A DNA stretch of 64,000 nucleotides, from positions 930,001 to 994,000 of the forward strand of contig CAVWLB010000008.1 in NCBI GenBank assembly GCA_963755695.1. Direction: 5' to 3'. This stretch comes from QHWT01 sp963755695. Lineage in GTDB: Bacteria > Acidobacteriota > Vicinamibacteria > Vicinamibacterales > 2-12-FULL-66-21. The position numbers were made by a program, and so were the translations under genes. Each line of letters starts with the position of its first letter. Position 1 is the stretch's first letter. Below, one piece after another: positions 16,593-24,785 of this stretch. The notes under the pieces were generated by a model. That model worked only from the letters and a program-made list of their open reading frames with translations. It made no database searches and was not told where the DNA came from.

Positions 16593-19033
16593 CTATTCTG
16601 TTTTCAGCACGCTCACCCCTCGTCTTCCCGCGCGGGCCGTAGGCACGGCACAAGCGACTGCGGACGCGGCCGTCACGACAACGGCGACCTGGATGAAAGT
16701 CGCGGCATCCGTAGCCGACACACCGAAGAGCATCGTGGAGAGCAGACGCGTCACCCCCAAAGCGATCGTGATTCCCAGAACCAGTCCGGCGAGGACCGGG
16801 CGAAAACGCTGGACCATGACCAGCCGAACGAGACTGGAGCGGCTGGCGCCCAGCGCGATGCGGATGCCAAATTCACGGGCTCGTTGACTGATCGAATAGC
16901 TGCCGACAGCGTAGATGCCAGTGACGGCCAGCGCCAATGCCGCCAGCGCGAACGCAGCCATCAGCGACAGGCTGAATCGGCGTGGCGCCATGGCGTCTGA
17001 CCGATAGTGATCCATCGGTCGAATCTGGGACGCGATGACGTCCGGATCGGTCCGCCGTACTTCTCTCGGCCAGGCTCGTCGCCAGGCTCATCGGATCGTT
17101 TGTGGTTCGCACGATCCAGAACATGTTCGCTGCGGCGGCGCCGACGTTGTCGACATGTATCTGCGGATAGGTGAGATACAAATCCCACGTCGACTCTCCG
17201 TCGAGTGCCATTTGCTGCACGTTGCCGACGACCCCGATGATCTCGACTGGGCGTGGCGGTCCGTCATTGTCATCGACGAGCAGGTGCGCGCCGATCGGTT
17301 CGAGGCCGTCCAGCCATTGGCGAGCCAGTTGCTCGTTCACAACCGCTACCGGACGGGTCTTTTCAGTGTCATCCTCCGAGAATGTGCGTCCGCGTCTCAA
17401 CGGAATGCCTGCCGCCTCGAAGTAGCCCGACGTCACGCTGCGAAACTGCGCGATTGGCACCCGTTCCCGTTCGATGGTCCGCCCCTCCACCGTAAAGGGA
17501 ACCCGCGCCGACAATCCGCTCAAGGGAAGAATCGTGATTGCGCCGGCATTCGTCACGGCGGGCAGTGACGACAGTTTCTGGGACAGGACCCGCTGAAATA
17601 CGACAATTGCGTCACGAGTGTTGAATCGCTTGGCAGGCAACGTGAGACGTGCCGCCACTACGCCTCTCGAATCGAATCCCGGCGCTACCGCTTGCACGTT
17701 CGCGAAACTCTTCGCCAGCATCGTCATGACGATGAGCAGTACGACCGCAAGCGCCACTTCGGAGCTGACGAGCACGCTGCGGATGCCCTGGCTGCCCGCC
17801 GTCGTCGAGCGGCTGTCATCCTGCAGCGCCTCGCGGAGGTTGACGCTCGCGGAGGTGAAAGCGGGAATGACGCCGAAGAGTCACGCCTGTGAGAGTAGAG
17901 ACAATCAGCGAAAAGATCAGGACAGCGACATCGACGCGAATCTCGCCGGATCGCGGCAATTGTGTCGGCGCCATCGCCATCAACGCGACGACGCCCCACT
18001 GCGCGATCAGCACGCCCAGTAATCCGCCGCCGGCAGCCACCAGCAGCGCTTCGACGAGCATCCGCTGAACCACCGCCCACCGAGAGGCCCCCAACGCCAG
18101 GTGCACGGCCAGGTCTCTCCGGCGGCTTGCCGCGCGCGTCAACATCAGATTCGCGAGATTTGCGCAGGCGATGAGTAGAACCGTGCCGACCGCCGCAAAG
18201 GCTGTCCAAAGGGCGGTTCGAAATGTTCCGACGATGCCATCGATCAACCCGACCATGCGGACGCCGCGCTTGCTCGCGTTCTCGACAGGAAATTGGCCCT
18301 GCAACCGCCGGGCGATCGCGTTCAATTCGGTCAGCGCCTGCTGCACCGAAACGCGATCGTGCAGCCTTCCCGCGCCAATGATGAAGTTGACGGAATTGCG
18401 CGCGGCGCGCCTCGGATCTCGATCGGCAGCGAATGGAATCGCGAACTCGGCGTCACGGACCGGCAGCGGGAAGCCGGACGCCAGCACGCCCACGACCGTG
18501 TAGTCCTCGCTATTGAGGCGGATCGCGCGGCCGATGATCTGCCGATCGCCGGCAAACCGTCGCGTCCAGAACGGTTCGGCGAGCACGACCACGTGCTCCG
18601 ACCCCGGACGCTCGTCGCCGGGATGGAGCAGGCGGCCGATCCGCGGTTGCGCGCCCAGGACATCGAAGAGATTCCCGGAGGCTCGAATGCCCTGCACGCG
18701 CTCGGCAGCCGCTTCGTCGCTGAGGTTGGCGCTGTAAGCAAAGAACCCGGCAAACCCCGAGAGTGCTTGCGTGGAATCGCGATAGTCAATGAAATCCGGG
18801 ACGTTGAAGGGAGTCCGACCGCGTCCTGGCTGATCGGACCAAATCCAGAACACCTGCTCGACGTTCCGATACGGCAGTTGCCGCAACAGAACACCGTACA
18901 CGACGCTGAACATCGAAGTGGTAGCGGCAACCGTCAATGCGACGGTCACCACCGCCCCAAGCGTGAAGGTGGGCGTCTTGCGAAGAGCGCGGAGGCCGTA
19001 ACGACCGTCACGAACCAGGCTGGAAACCGACAT
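16593..19033 (-). pseudogene. ADOP-family permease, interrupted by two frameshifts
   Basis: On the minus strand a complete ~810-aa permease can be pieced together from three frames: 19033 to about 17880, 17880 to about 17060, and 17060 to 16593. It lacks the N-terminal helical domain and starts at SLVRDGRYGLRALRKTPTFT. Break 1 falls after VSTLTGV, where deleting one A in GTGACTCTTC restores LFGVIPAF. Break 2 follows SLATSLAE, where deleting one A restores VRRTDPDVIASQ. Beyond the breaks the protein is fully conserved to REFGIRIALGASRSSLVRLV and the end SVLKTE. Clean single-base gains with no other decay suggest sequence error or very recent inactivation. Confidence 0.82.
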
Positions 19034-19090
19034 GGGTACCTACTACATCCAACTGGTCCATGCGAAAAGAGCCGAACTTGTGATTTCGGC

Positions 19091-19120
19091 TAGACCAGCG
19101 TAAATGCCGCCATCTAGAAT
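19091..19120 (+). promoter_or_regulatory. Promoter of the MocR-type regulator
   Basis: TAGACC (19091-19096), an 18-bp spacer and TAGAAT (19115-19120) form a plausible sigma-70 promoter 10 bp before the ATG at 19131. The short leader argues against the upstream in-frame ATG at 19104. The ATG itself sits beside a small inverted repeat, GCGGC/GCCGC (19121-19137), a possible autoregulatory site. Confidence 0.45.
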
Positions 19121-19130
19121 GCGGCAGACC

Positions 19131-20606
19131 ATGCCGCGCTCGTGGGAACTCGTAATCGATATCGACCGCCACCGTGCACTTCCGCCATTCCTGCAAATCG
19201 CACGCGGGTTGACAGAGGACATCCGCCGAGGGCGGCTGCGGCCCGGGGATCGTCTGCCCGGAAGCCGCCGGCTCGCGGCGACAGTTCATGTCCATCGCAA
19301 TACCGTCCTGGCCGCGCTGGCGGAGCTGCAGGCGGAAGGCTGGATCGAGACCGTGCCAGGCCGCGGCACATTCGTGTCGCGTGCAATACCGGAGGAACGC
19401 GGGACACCCGGCGCACGCCGACTTCCTGCTCGCACGCGGGTTCCGGCGCTGGTTGCGTTTGCGCTGGCCAACCCGCCTATCGCATTTCGGCCACCGGTGC
19501 TCCCGCGCGGGACGCTGAACTTGAGCAACGGCGCCCCGGATGTCCGGCTCGTGCCTGCGCGATCGATCGGCCGCGCGTACCGGCGGGTACTCGCACAACG
19601 AAGTGCCAACCTGCTGGCCTACGGAGAACCCGAAGGGCATCCAGCGCTGCGTTCTGCGCTCGCATCGATGCTCGCGAGCACGCGGGGCCTCGCGATCGGT
19701 GGTGACGATGTGCTGGTCACTCGCGGCAGTCAGATGGCGCTGACGCTCGTCGCCCGGACGCTCGTCCGCGCCGGTGACATCGTCGCCGTCGAGAACTTCG
19801 GCTATCGCCCCGCGTGGGAAGCGTTTCGGGCGGCGGGAGCAACCGTCCTTCCGGTCCCGGTCGACCGCGACGGAATCGATGTCGACGAGTTGAAGAGGCT
19901 TGCCAGCCGCACGACGCTTCGGGCGATCTACCTCACGCCGCATCATCAGTATCCGACGACCGTGACGTTGAAGGCCGCGCGTCGCGTCGCGCTGTTCTCA
20001 CTGGCGCAGACCGAACGCATCGCAATCATTGAAGACGACTACGATCACGAGTTCCATTACGAGGGCCGCCCCGTGCTGCCGCTCGCCAGCGCCGACCAGG
20101 TAGGCCTGGTCGTGTACATCGGGACCCTCTCGAAGGTCTTGGCACCGGGCCTGCGCGTCGGCTACGTCGTTGCGCGGCCGGCAGTGCTTCGCAGCCTGGG
20201 GGCCATTCGCTCGCTGCTCGACATCCAGGGAGACCTCGCGACCGAAGCGGCGATCGCGACATTAATAGAAGATGGGGAAGTTCAGCGGCACATCGCGCGC
20301 GTCCGCCGGGTATACGCCGATCGCAGGGAGATTCTGGCGAGCAGCTTGCGGCGTGCGTTTGGAGACGGCATGGAGTTCACGCTTGCCGCCGGAGGAATGG
20401 CGCTGTGGGTTCACGTGCGCCTGCCGGTGGACGTCGACGCATGGGCCCGGCGCAGCCTCGACTACGGTGTCTCGTGGTACACCGGCCGCCGCTACGCCTT
20501 CGACGGCCAGTCCAGGCCCTTTGCTCGATTCAGCTTCGCCTGGCTGAACGAGCGCGAGCTCCCTGAGGCCGTGAAGCGGATGGCGGCGGCGCGTCCGAGG
20601 GTCTGA
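19131..20606 (+). CDS. MocR-family regulator (GntR helix-turn-helix fused to PLP aminotransferase)
   Basis: 491 aa. The N-terminal GntR winged helix is at about 10-85 (LPPFLQIARGLTEDIRRGRLRPGDRLPGSRRLA, then HVHRNTVLAALAEL and WIETVPGRGTFVS). The fold-type I aminotransferase domain follows from about 125. The PLP features are the Asp in AIIEDDYDHEFHY and the Schiff-base Lys335 in GTLSKVLAPGLRVGY. MocR proteins sense PLP or amino compounds and regulate a neighbour or themselves. The divergent neighbour here is the broken ADOP permease, 97 bp away, a candidate target. No pdx, gab or taurine genes are close. Confidence 0.93.
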   Translation: MPRSWELVIDIDRHRALPPFLQIARGLTEDIRRGRLRPGDRLPGSRRLAATVHVHRNTVLAALAELQAEGWIETVPGRGTFVSRAIPEERGTPGARRLPARTRVPALVAFALANPPIAFRPPVLPRGTLNLSNGAPDVRLVPARSIGRAYRRVLAQRSANLLAYGEPEGHPALRSALASMLASTRGLAIGGDDVLVTRGSQMALTLVARTLVRAGDIVAVENFGYRPAWEAFRAAGATVLPVPVDRDGIDVDELKRLASRTTLRAIYLTPHHQYPTTVTLKAARRVALFSLAQTERIAIIEDDYDHEFHYEGRPVLPLASADQVGLVVYIGTLSKVLAPGLRVGYVVARPAVLRSLGAIRSLLDIQGDLATEAAIATLIEDGEVQRHIARVRRVYADRREILASSLRRAFGDGMEFTLAAGGMALWVHVRLPVDVDAWARRSLDYGVSWYTGRRYAFDGQSRPFARFSFAWLNERELPEAVKRMAAARPRV

Positions 20607-20634
20607 CAAAGAGGACGCCGCGGCGCTCAATATC

Positions 20635-20925
20635 TCAAAGCTCGATCCGCCTCGGAAAGTCGTCCGCCTTCTGACTCGCCCTGAACTCGATGATCCGATA
20701 ATCGGCAAGCCCATGCTTGATGAACGGATCCTCCCCGATGATCGACTCGATCTGCTGTCGACTCTTGCCGACCGCGAGAATGATCCCGCCGTCCCTCGGT
20801 ATCTTGCGGCCGGAGACGAGGAAATTGCCGGACTCGTAGTGCTTCCTCAAGAACGCGACATGCGCTTTCATTCGCGCGTCGATATCGTCGAGAGGAGCCT
20901 TGTATGTGAGTTCGATGACGAACAT
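20635..20925 (-). CDS. YciI-family protein
   Basis: 96 aa from the ATG at 20925 (FVIELTYKAPLDDIDARMKAH). It has the YciI/YCII fold: LRKHYESGNFLVSGRKIPRDGGIILAVGKS with the conserved HxxF-like helix and the strand-forming SGR, then FIKHGLADYRIIEFRA, which carries the candidate catalytic His/Asp region. The earlier in-frame start at 21036 would overlap the upstream gene. Related small proteins act as dehalogenase-like or muconolactone-isomerase-like enzymes, but the role here is unknown. Confidence 0.87.
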   Translation of the reverse strand: MFVIELTYKAPLDDIDARMKAHVAFLRKHYESGNFLVSGRKIPRDGGIILAVGKSRQQIESIIGEDPFIKHGLADYRIIEFRASQKADDFPRRIEL

Positions 20926-21007
20926 GTCAGTCAGGCCGTGTGGGTCGCATGAGCGTGGCGGCGTGGTGTGCGCATGTGGACGCCTTCCAAACGAACATGC
21001 CCGGCGT

Positions 21008-23176
21008 TCATCGGGTCGATGTACCGGGACCGGCAATTGTCACCGCGAGATCGCGCCTCGCGGTCGCGACGTTTCCGCTGATATCTGCGGCCCAGATCCG
21101 GAGCGTGTAATCACCCGGCTCGAGGGCGGTCGTGTCCCACCAGCCAGGCAACGCCACGCCGTCGTGAAAGGTATTGGTCACGATGTACAGAAACCGTGTG
21201 CGCCGCTGGCCGTAGAAGGGAATGCCGCTGCCGGGCGCATATACCGCCCTGACGATCGCCGGATCCGCCGCAATGCGATCGAAGCGCAAGGTGTGCCGTG
21301 GCTGCTCGAATCCCGCGGCCGGTGTGCCGTCACGCTTCAGCACCTGATAACCGAGATCGTAGACGCCCAACCGGCGTCCCGCCGTGTTACCGTCGGCGGT
21401 GTCCCACGCGTCGACGATGATCTGCACGCGATCGGTGAGCACGATTCGGCGCCGTCGCCGGTCGGTCAATGCCCGTCCTTGATCATCCTGCAGACGAATG
21501 CTCTTGATCGTCGGCGGCAGGTGATCCTCGAAGTGCACGAGCCGGAACCGGAGCGGGTTCAACTCCTCGCCCGGCCAGCCGACATTCAGGTGGACGTGAT
21601 TGAAGCCGTTGACGGTGCCGATGACGTCCCCGGCGGTAAATCGCCCCCCGCGCTTGACTCGCATGCCGAGGAGTGTGCCTTCTGCGCCGTAGATCGGCGC
21701 GAATCGCGTGTCGGCGAAAGGCTGGTTCGATTTCACACGTCCCACGCGGATGTGAACGTAGGCGAGTGGTCCGACGCGGACGGACTCGGTCAGCGTCCCG
21801 AATCCGCCGGTCGCACTCACGGTGGCAACCACACCGTCGCGGACGGCAGCCACCGGCGTGCCTTCTGTCGCCCGCACATCGATGCCGGCGTGGAAGCGTT
21901 CCGACCCTTCTACACCGCGGGCTTCACCGATCGTACCGGCCACCTCGTAGGGGCCGTCCATCGGCGCGATCGGCCAGAGCAGCGGGGTCAAGGCGAATCG
22001 ATCGACATCGAAGTGTGGGGCGATTCGCGGGTAGGCGGGCCGCCGCAGCTCGCCCCGGTCGCGCGCCTCGATCAGTCGGACCAGGGTATTGCCGCCGTCC
22101 GCCACGATTAGCCGGCCTGGCCCTGCGAGTGCAAGGCCGGCCGGACTGCGAAACCGTGCCTCCATGCCCTCGCCGTCGTGAAACCCTGGCGTTGAACCAG
22201 CGAGCGGGTGGAGCTGACCCGAAGTAGCGAGCGCGAGGACGCGGCCTCGTTCGTCGGACAAGTAGCGGCTGCCGTCCTGCCCAACCACTACGGCGACTGG
22301 CGACATCGAGCCGTCCGCGACGAAGGCTGTCGAGACATGTCCGGCGGCGTCGAGAACCCTGAGGACGCCGTTGCCGGTGTCGGCTACGTGAATGTTTCCA
22401 GCAGTATCGGCGAAGACTCCGCAGGGTGTCTGAAACCGTGCCTGGCCGGCGTCGCCGTCGACGAATCCCGGTTCGCCACCCGCCAGCGTTCGGACTGTTC
22501 GATCGCGTTCGATGGCTCTGATGCGATCGTTGTAGGTGTCGGCGACGATGATCCTCCCGTCAGCAGCCACGGCGACGCCAACGGGAGCATTGAATTGGGC
22601 GTTCTGAGCGGGGCCATCACGATAACCCGGTGTCGTGCCGCCTGCGACGGTCGACACCACACCGTCACGGCTGACACGGCGGATGGCATTGTTACCAGTG
22701 TCGGCGACGTACACGGTACCATCTGAGTCGATAGCGATCGCCGACGGCGTGTCGAAGCGCGCGGCTGGTCCCTGTCCATCCGCAAAACCACGCGTGCCTC
22801 CGGCGATCGTCCACACTTTTCCATCCGGCGAAATGGCGCGGAGGCGCGGCGTCTCCCCGGCATCGGCCACGTAGACCGTGCCGTCGGCGCCGACAGCGAC
22901 GCCGAACGGATCCGAAAACTGAGCTTCGTCCGCCCATCCGTCCTTCGTGCCCGTTACCCCGTTTCCGGCCAGGACCGTGGTGGTCGCGATCCAGTTCGGA
23001 TCGAGCGGCCGAAGCTTTGCCGGCGCCGATCGCCACCAGAAAGCCGCCGCCAGTCCGGCGCCTGTCAGCATCACAAACGCGGACACCCACCAGCGACGGC
23101 GGCGAGGCTGCGTGGCGGGAACATCGGTCACGAGGTCAGTGTGCGGGTTCTCGGGTTCTCGGGTTCTCAGGTTCAC
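21008..23176 (-). CDS. NHL-repeat propeller fused to an M23-like domain, membrane-anchored
   Basis: About 722 aa. The GTG at 23176 lies inside a GGTTCTC repeat array; a second GTG at 23131 would exclude the repeat and is equally likely. One TM helix (WWVSAFVMLTGAGLAAAFWW) anchors a periplasmic protein. Residues ~70-385 carry at least five NHL/propeller blades (VAVGADGTVYVADAG, IAIDSDGTVYVADTGNN and so on). Residues ~420-560 have M23-type zinc motifs: FHAGIDV (HxxxD) and HVHL (HxH), with GVVATV and YVHIRVG between. A beta-sandwich tail follows (DYTLRIWAADISGNVA). Whether the M23 domain is catalytic cannot be told from sequence alone. Confidence 0.8.
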   Translation of the reverse strand: MNLRTREPENPHTDLVTDVPATQPRRRRWWVSAFVMLTGAGLAAAFWWRSAPAKLRPLDPNWIATTTVLAGNGVTGTKDGWADEAQFSDPFGVAVGADGTVYVADAGETPRLRAISPDGKVWTIAGGTRGFADGQGPAARFDTPSAIAIDSDGTVYVADTGNNAIRRVSRDGVVSTVAGGTTPGYRDGPAQNAQFNAPVGVAVAADGRIIVADTYNDRIRAIERDRTVRTLAGGEPGFVDGDAGQARFQTPCGVFADTAGNIHVADTGNGVLRVLDAAGHVSTAFVADGSMSPVAVVVGQDGSRYLSDERGRVLALATSGQLHPLAGSTPGFHDGEGMEARFRSPAGLALAGPGRLIVADGGNTLVRLIEARDRGELRRPAYPRIAPHFDVDRFALTPLLWPIAPMDGPYEVAGTIGEARGVEGSERFHAGIDVRATEGTPVAAVRDGVVATVSATGGFGTLTESVRVGPLAYVHIRVGRVKSNQPFADTRFAPIYGAEGTLLGMRVKRGGRFTAGDVIGTVNGFNHVHLNVGWPGEELNPLRFRLVHFEDHLPPTIKSIRLQDDQGRALTDRRRRRIVLTDRVQIIVDAWDTADGNTAGRRLGVYDLGYQVLKRDGTPAAGFEQPRHTLRFDRIAADPAIVRAVYAPGSGIPFYGQRRTRFLYIVTNTFHDGVALPGWWDTTALEPGDYTLRIWAADISGNVATARRDLAVTIAGPGTSTR

Positions 23177-23340
23177 AGGTTCGGGTTCTCCGGGTTCTCT
23201 GGTTCTAGGTTCTCCGGGTTCTCGGGTTGCTCAGGTTCGACGGTTCGCCATCTTGAGTTTAGAACGCCATGAGTGTCGGAATGGAGAACCCGTGAACCCA
23301 TGAACCCATGAACCCGAGAACCTGAGAACCCGAGAACCTG
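23144..23340. repeat. Inverted pair of short tandem arrays (GGTTCTC / GAGAACC)
   Basis: From 23144 to about 23243 the plus strand carries roughly ten degenerate copies of GGTTCTC with variants (GGGTTCTC, CGGGTTCTC, GGTTCACA). From 23283 to 23340 the complementary unit GAGAACC(C) recurs about seven times (GTGAACCCATGAACCC variants). The two arrays face each other across a ~40-bp centre and could form an extended hairpin between the divergent NHL and deacylase genes. The unit is 8-16 bp with no unique spacers, so it is not a CRISPR. Confidence 0.85.
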
Positions 23341-23448
23341 TTTTGCTCCCCGTTCGGCCGGTCGTACAATGCGTTCGTTCTTGCCAGCCGGGGCGCGTCT
23401 CGCGCAGGCACCCTCCGTTCCTGATCGCTAAGGCGTGAAAGGAGGCAC

Positions 23449-23928
23449 ATGGCGATCCCTTCTTCAATCAGCAACTATCTCGAGCGGAATGGCGTCAGCT
23501 ATTCCGTGGTCGAGCATCCTGCGGCCTATACCGCCCAGCAGGAGGCCGCGGCCACACACGTTCCCGCACGCGAATGGGCCAAGGCGGTCGTCTGCATCGT
23601 CGACGATCAGCCGACGCTGGCGGTTTTGCCAGCGGATTTCGTCGTCGATTTCGAGCGGTTCCGCACCGCGTGCGGCGGCGCCTCGGCGCGGCTGGCCAGC
23701 GAGGCGGAGCTGCAGCCGCTTTACAGCGACTGCGAAGTGGGGGCGATGCCGCCGCTGGGACCGTTGTACAAGCAACCCGTGCTCGTCGAGCGAAGCCTGA
23801 CGTCCGATCCCGAGATCCTGTTCAATGCTGGATCGCATCGCGAGGCCATCCGGATGCGTTATCAGGACTTTGAACGGCTCGTAAAGCCCACCGTCGCGGA
23901 ATTCGGGGTGGCGCTCAAGCGAAGTTGA
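23449..23928 (+). CDS. YbaK/ProX-family aminoacyl-tRNA deacylase-like protein
   Basis: 159 aa with an excellent Shine-Dalgarno (GGAGG at 23441-23445). The YbaK fold is clear: YSVVEHPAAYTAQQEAAATHVP, the Lys of REWAKAVVCIVDD (the lysine needed for editing in YbaK/ProXp), LAVLPADFVVDF, and a C-terminal GSHREAIRMRYQDFERL. The family removes mischarged amino acids from tRNA (for example Ala- or Cys-tRNA-Pro) in trans. The ACT-domain gene follows after 4 nt, so the two form an operon. Confidence 0.9.
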   Translation: MAIPSSISNYLERNGVSYSVVEHPAAYTAQQEAAATHVPAREWAKAVVCIVDDQPTLAVLPADFVVDFERFRTACGGASARLASEAELQPLYSDCEVGAMPPLGPLYKQPVLVERSLTSDPEILFNAGSHREAIRMRYQDFERLVKPTVAEFGVALKRS

Positions 23929-23932
23929 GCTG

Positions 23933-24328
23933 ATGAAGGCGACTCAGCTCAATCTGCCGCTGGACAACGAAATCGGCACGCTCGCGCGGCTGTGCCGCGA
24001 CCTCGCGCACGGTGGGGTGAACCTGCTGGCCCTTTCGGCGCCCGAGACCGGACGTGACAAAGGAACGGTCCGTCTGCTCGTAGCGAACGGGGAGCTGGCG
24101 ACACGGGCACTGGCGAAGGCCCGTTACGTGTTCGCGGTGGAAGAGGTGCTCTACATCGAGTTGAAGAACCGTCCGGGTGCGCTGGCCAAGGCCGTCGAGA
24201 AGCTGGCCCGTGCCCGGATCAGCATCCGCTACGCCTACGCGACGGCTTCGTCACGCACGCGGACGACGGCCGCTGTGGTGGCGGTTGCCGAGAGCGATCT
24301 GCCGCGCGCGCTGCAGTTGTTCCCGTAG
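23933..24328 (+). CDS. Tandem ACT-domain protein
   Basis: 131 aa containing two short ACT-like repeats: LNLPLDNEIGTLARLCRDLA with GVNLLALSAPE, and YIELKNRPGALAKAVEKLAR with ARISIRYAYAT. The NxxGxLA/NRPGALA loops are the usual amino-acid-binding turns. It is a stand-alone regulatory-type protein with no fused enzyme. Coupling to a tRNA-editing homologue suggests it monitors an amino acid, which is inference. Confidence 0.83.
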   Translation: MKATQLNLPLDNEIGTLARLCRDLAHGGVNLLALSAPETGRDKGTVRLLVANGELATRALAKARYVFAVEEVLYIELKNRPGALAKAVEKLARARISIRYAYATASSRTRTTAAVVAVAESDLPRALQLFP

Positions 24329-24340
24329 CCGGCGCGCGCA

Positions 24341-24380
24341 AAGGACCGAAGCACCCGAAGAATCGAAGGACCGGAGCACC
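24341..24380. repeat. Direct repeat AAGGACCGAAGCACC / AAGGACCGGAGCACC
   Basis: Two 15-bp copies with one mismatch, 25 bp apart (24341-24355 and 24366-24380), fill the gap between the ACT gene and the PadR promoter. This is one of several short-period intergenic repeats in the window, each with its own unit. Confidence 0.6.
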
Positions 24381-24396
24381 AAACACCCGGCCCGGG

Positions 24397-24442
24397 TTGA
24401 CGTGCCATGTCTGTCTACATAATATCTGTCCATGACAGATAT
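24397..24442 (+). promoter_or_regulatory. PadR promoter/operator with predicted leaderless start
   Basis: TTGACG (24397-24402), a 17-bp spacer and TAATAT (24420-24425) form a near-consensus promoter whose start point should fall at about 24432, the A of the padR ATG. The palindrome ATATCTGTC-CAT-GACAGATAT (24422-24442) spans the -10 box and the start codon and is flanked by outer TGTCTA/TAGACA arms. This is a likely autorepression site. Confidence 0.7.
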
Positions 24443-24785
24443 AGACACGCGCGCGCTCGACCGGGAGCTGAAGCGAGGATCCGCGGAACTGCTCATCCTG
24501 TCGCTGCTCGACGCCCGCCCGCGGCACGGCTATGAGTTGAGCAAGGCCATCCACACGCGCTCGCGCGGCCAGTTGACGTTTCACATCGACTCGCTCTATC
24601 CGCTGCTGTATCGCCTCGAGGAGCGTGGATGGATCAAGGGCCTCTGGGTCGAAAAGGCCGGCGAGCGGCGCCGCCGGTTTTACAAGGTCACCGCCGAAGG
24701 ACGCCGCGTGCTCGCGCAGCAAAGGAAGACCTGGGCAGCATTCGTGGAGGCGGTGCGCCGCGTCACCGGAGACGAAAGTGCCTGA
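24432..24785 (+). CDS. PadR-family transcriptional repressor
   Basis: 117 aa. The winged helix reads ELLILSLLDARPRHGYELSKAI, then the wing region LTFHIDSLYPLLYRLEERGWIKG and RRRRFYKVTAEGRRVLAQQ. The N-terminal DIDTRALDRELKRGSAEL is typical of ADOP-linked PadR proteins. It lies immediately upstream of, and overlaps, the permease gene. The promoter palindrome covers its own start codon, implying autorepression of the padR-ADOP unit. The inducer is unknown. Confidence 0.94.
   Translation: MTDIDTRALDRELKRGSAELLILSLLDARPRHGYELSKAIHTRSRGQLTFHIDSLYPLLYRLEERGWIKGLWVEKAGERRRRFYKVTAEGRRVLAQQRKTWAAFVEAVRRVTGDESA

Noticed and set aside
17050..17890. Programmed frameshifting in the ADOP gene
   Set aside because: No slippery heptamer or downstream pseudoknot at either break; five other ADOP genes in the window are uninterrupted.
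23144..23340. Possible CRISPR array
   Set aside because: Repeat unit is 8-16 bp, degenerate, with no spacers of uniform length, and inverted between halves; no cas genes nearby.
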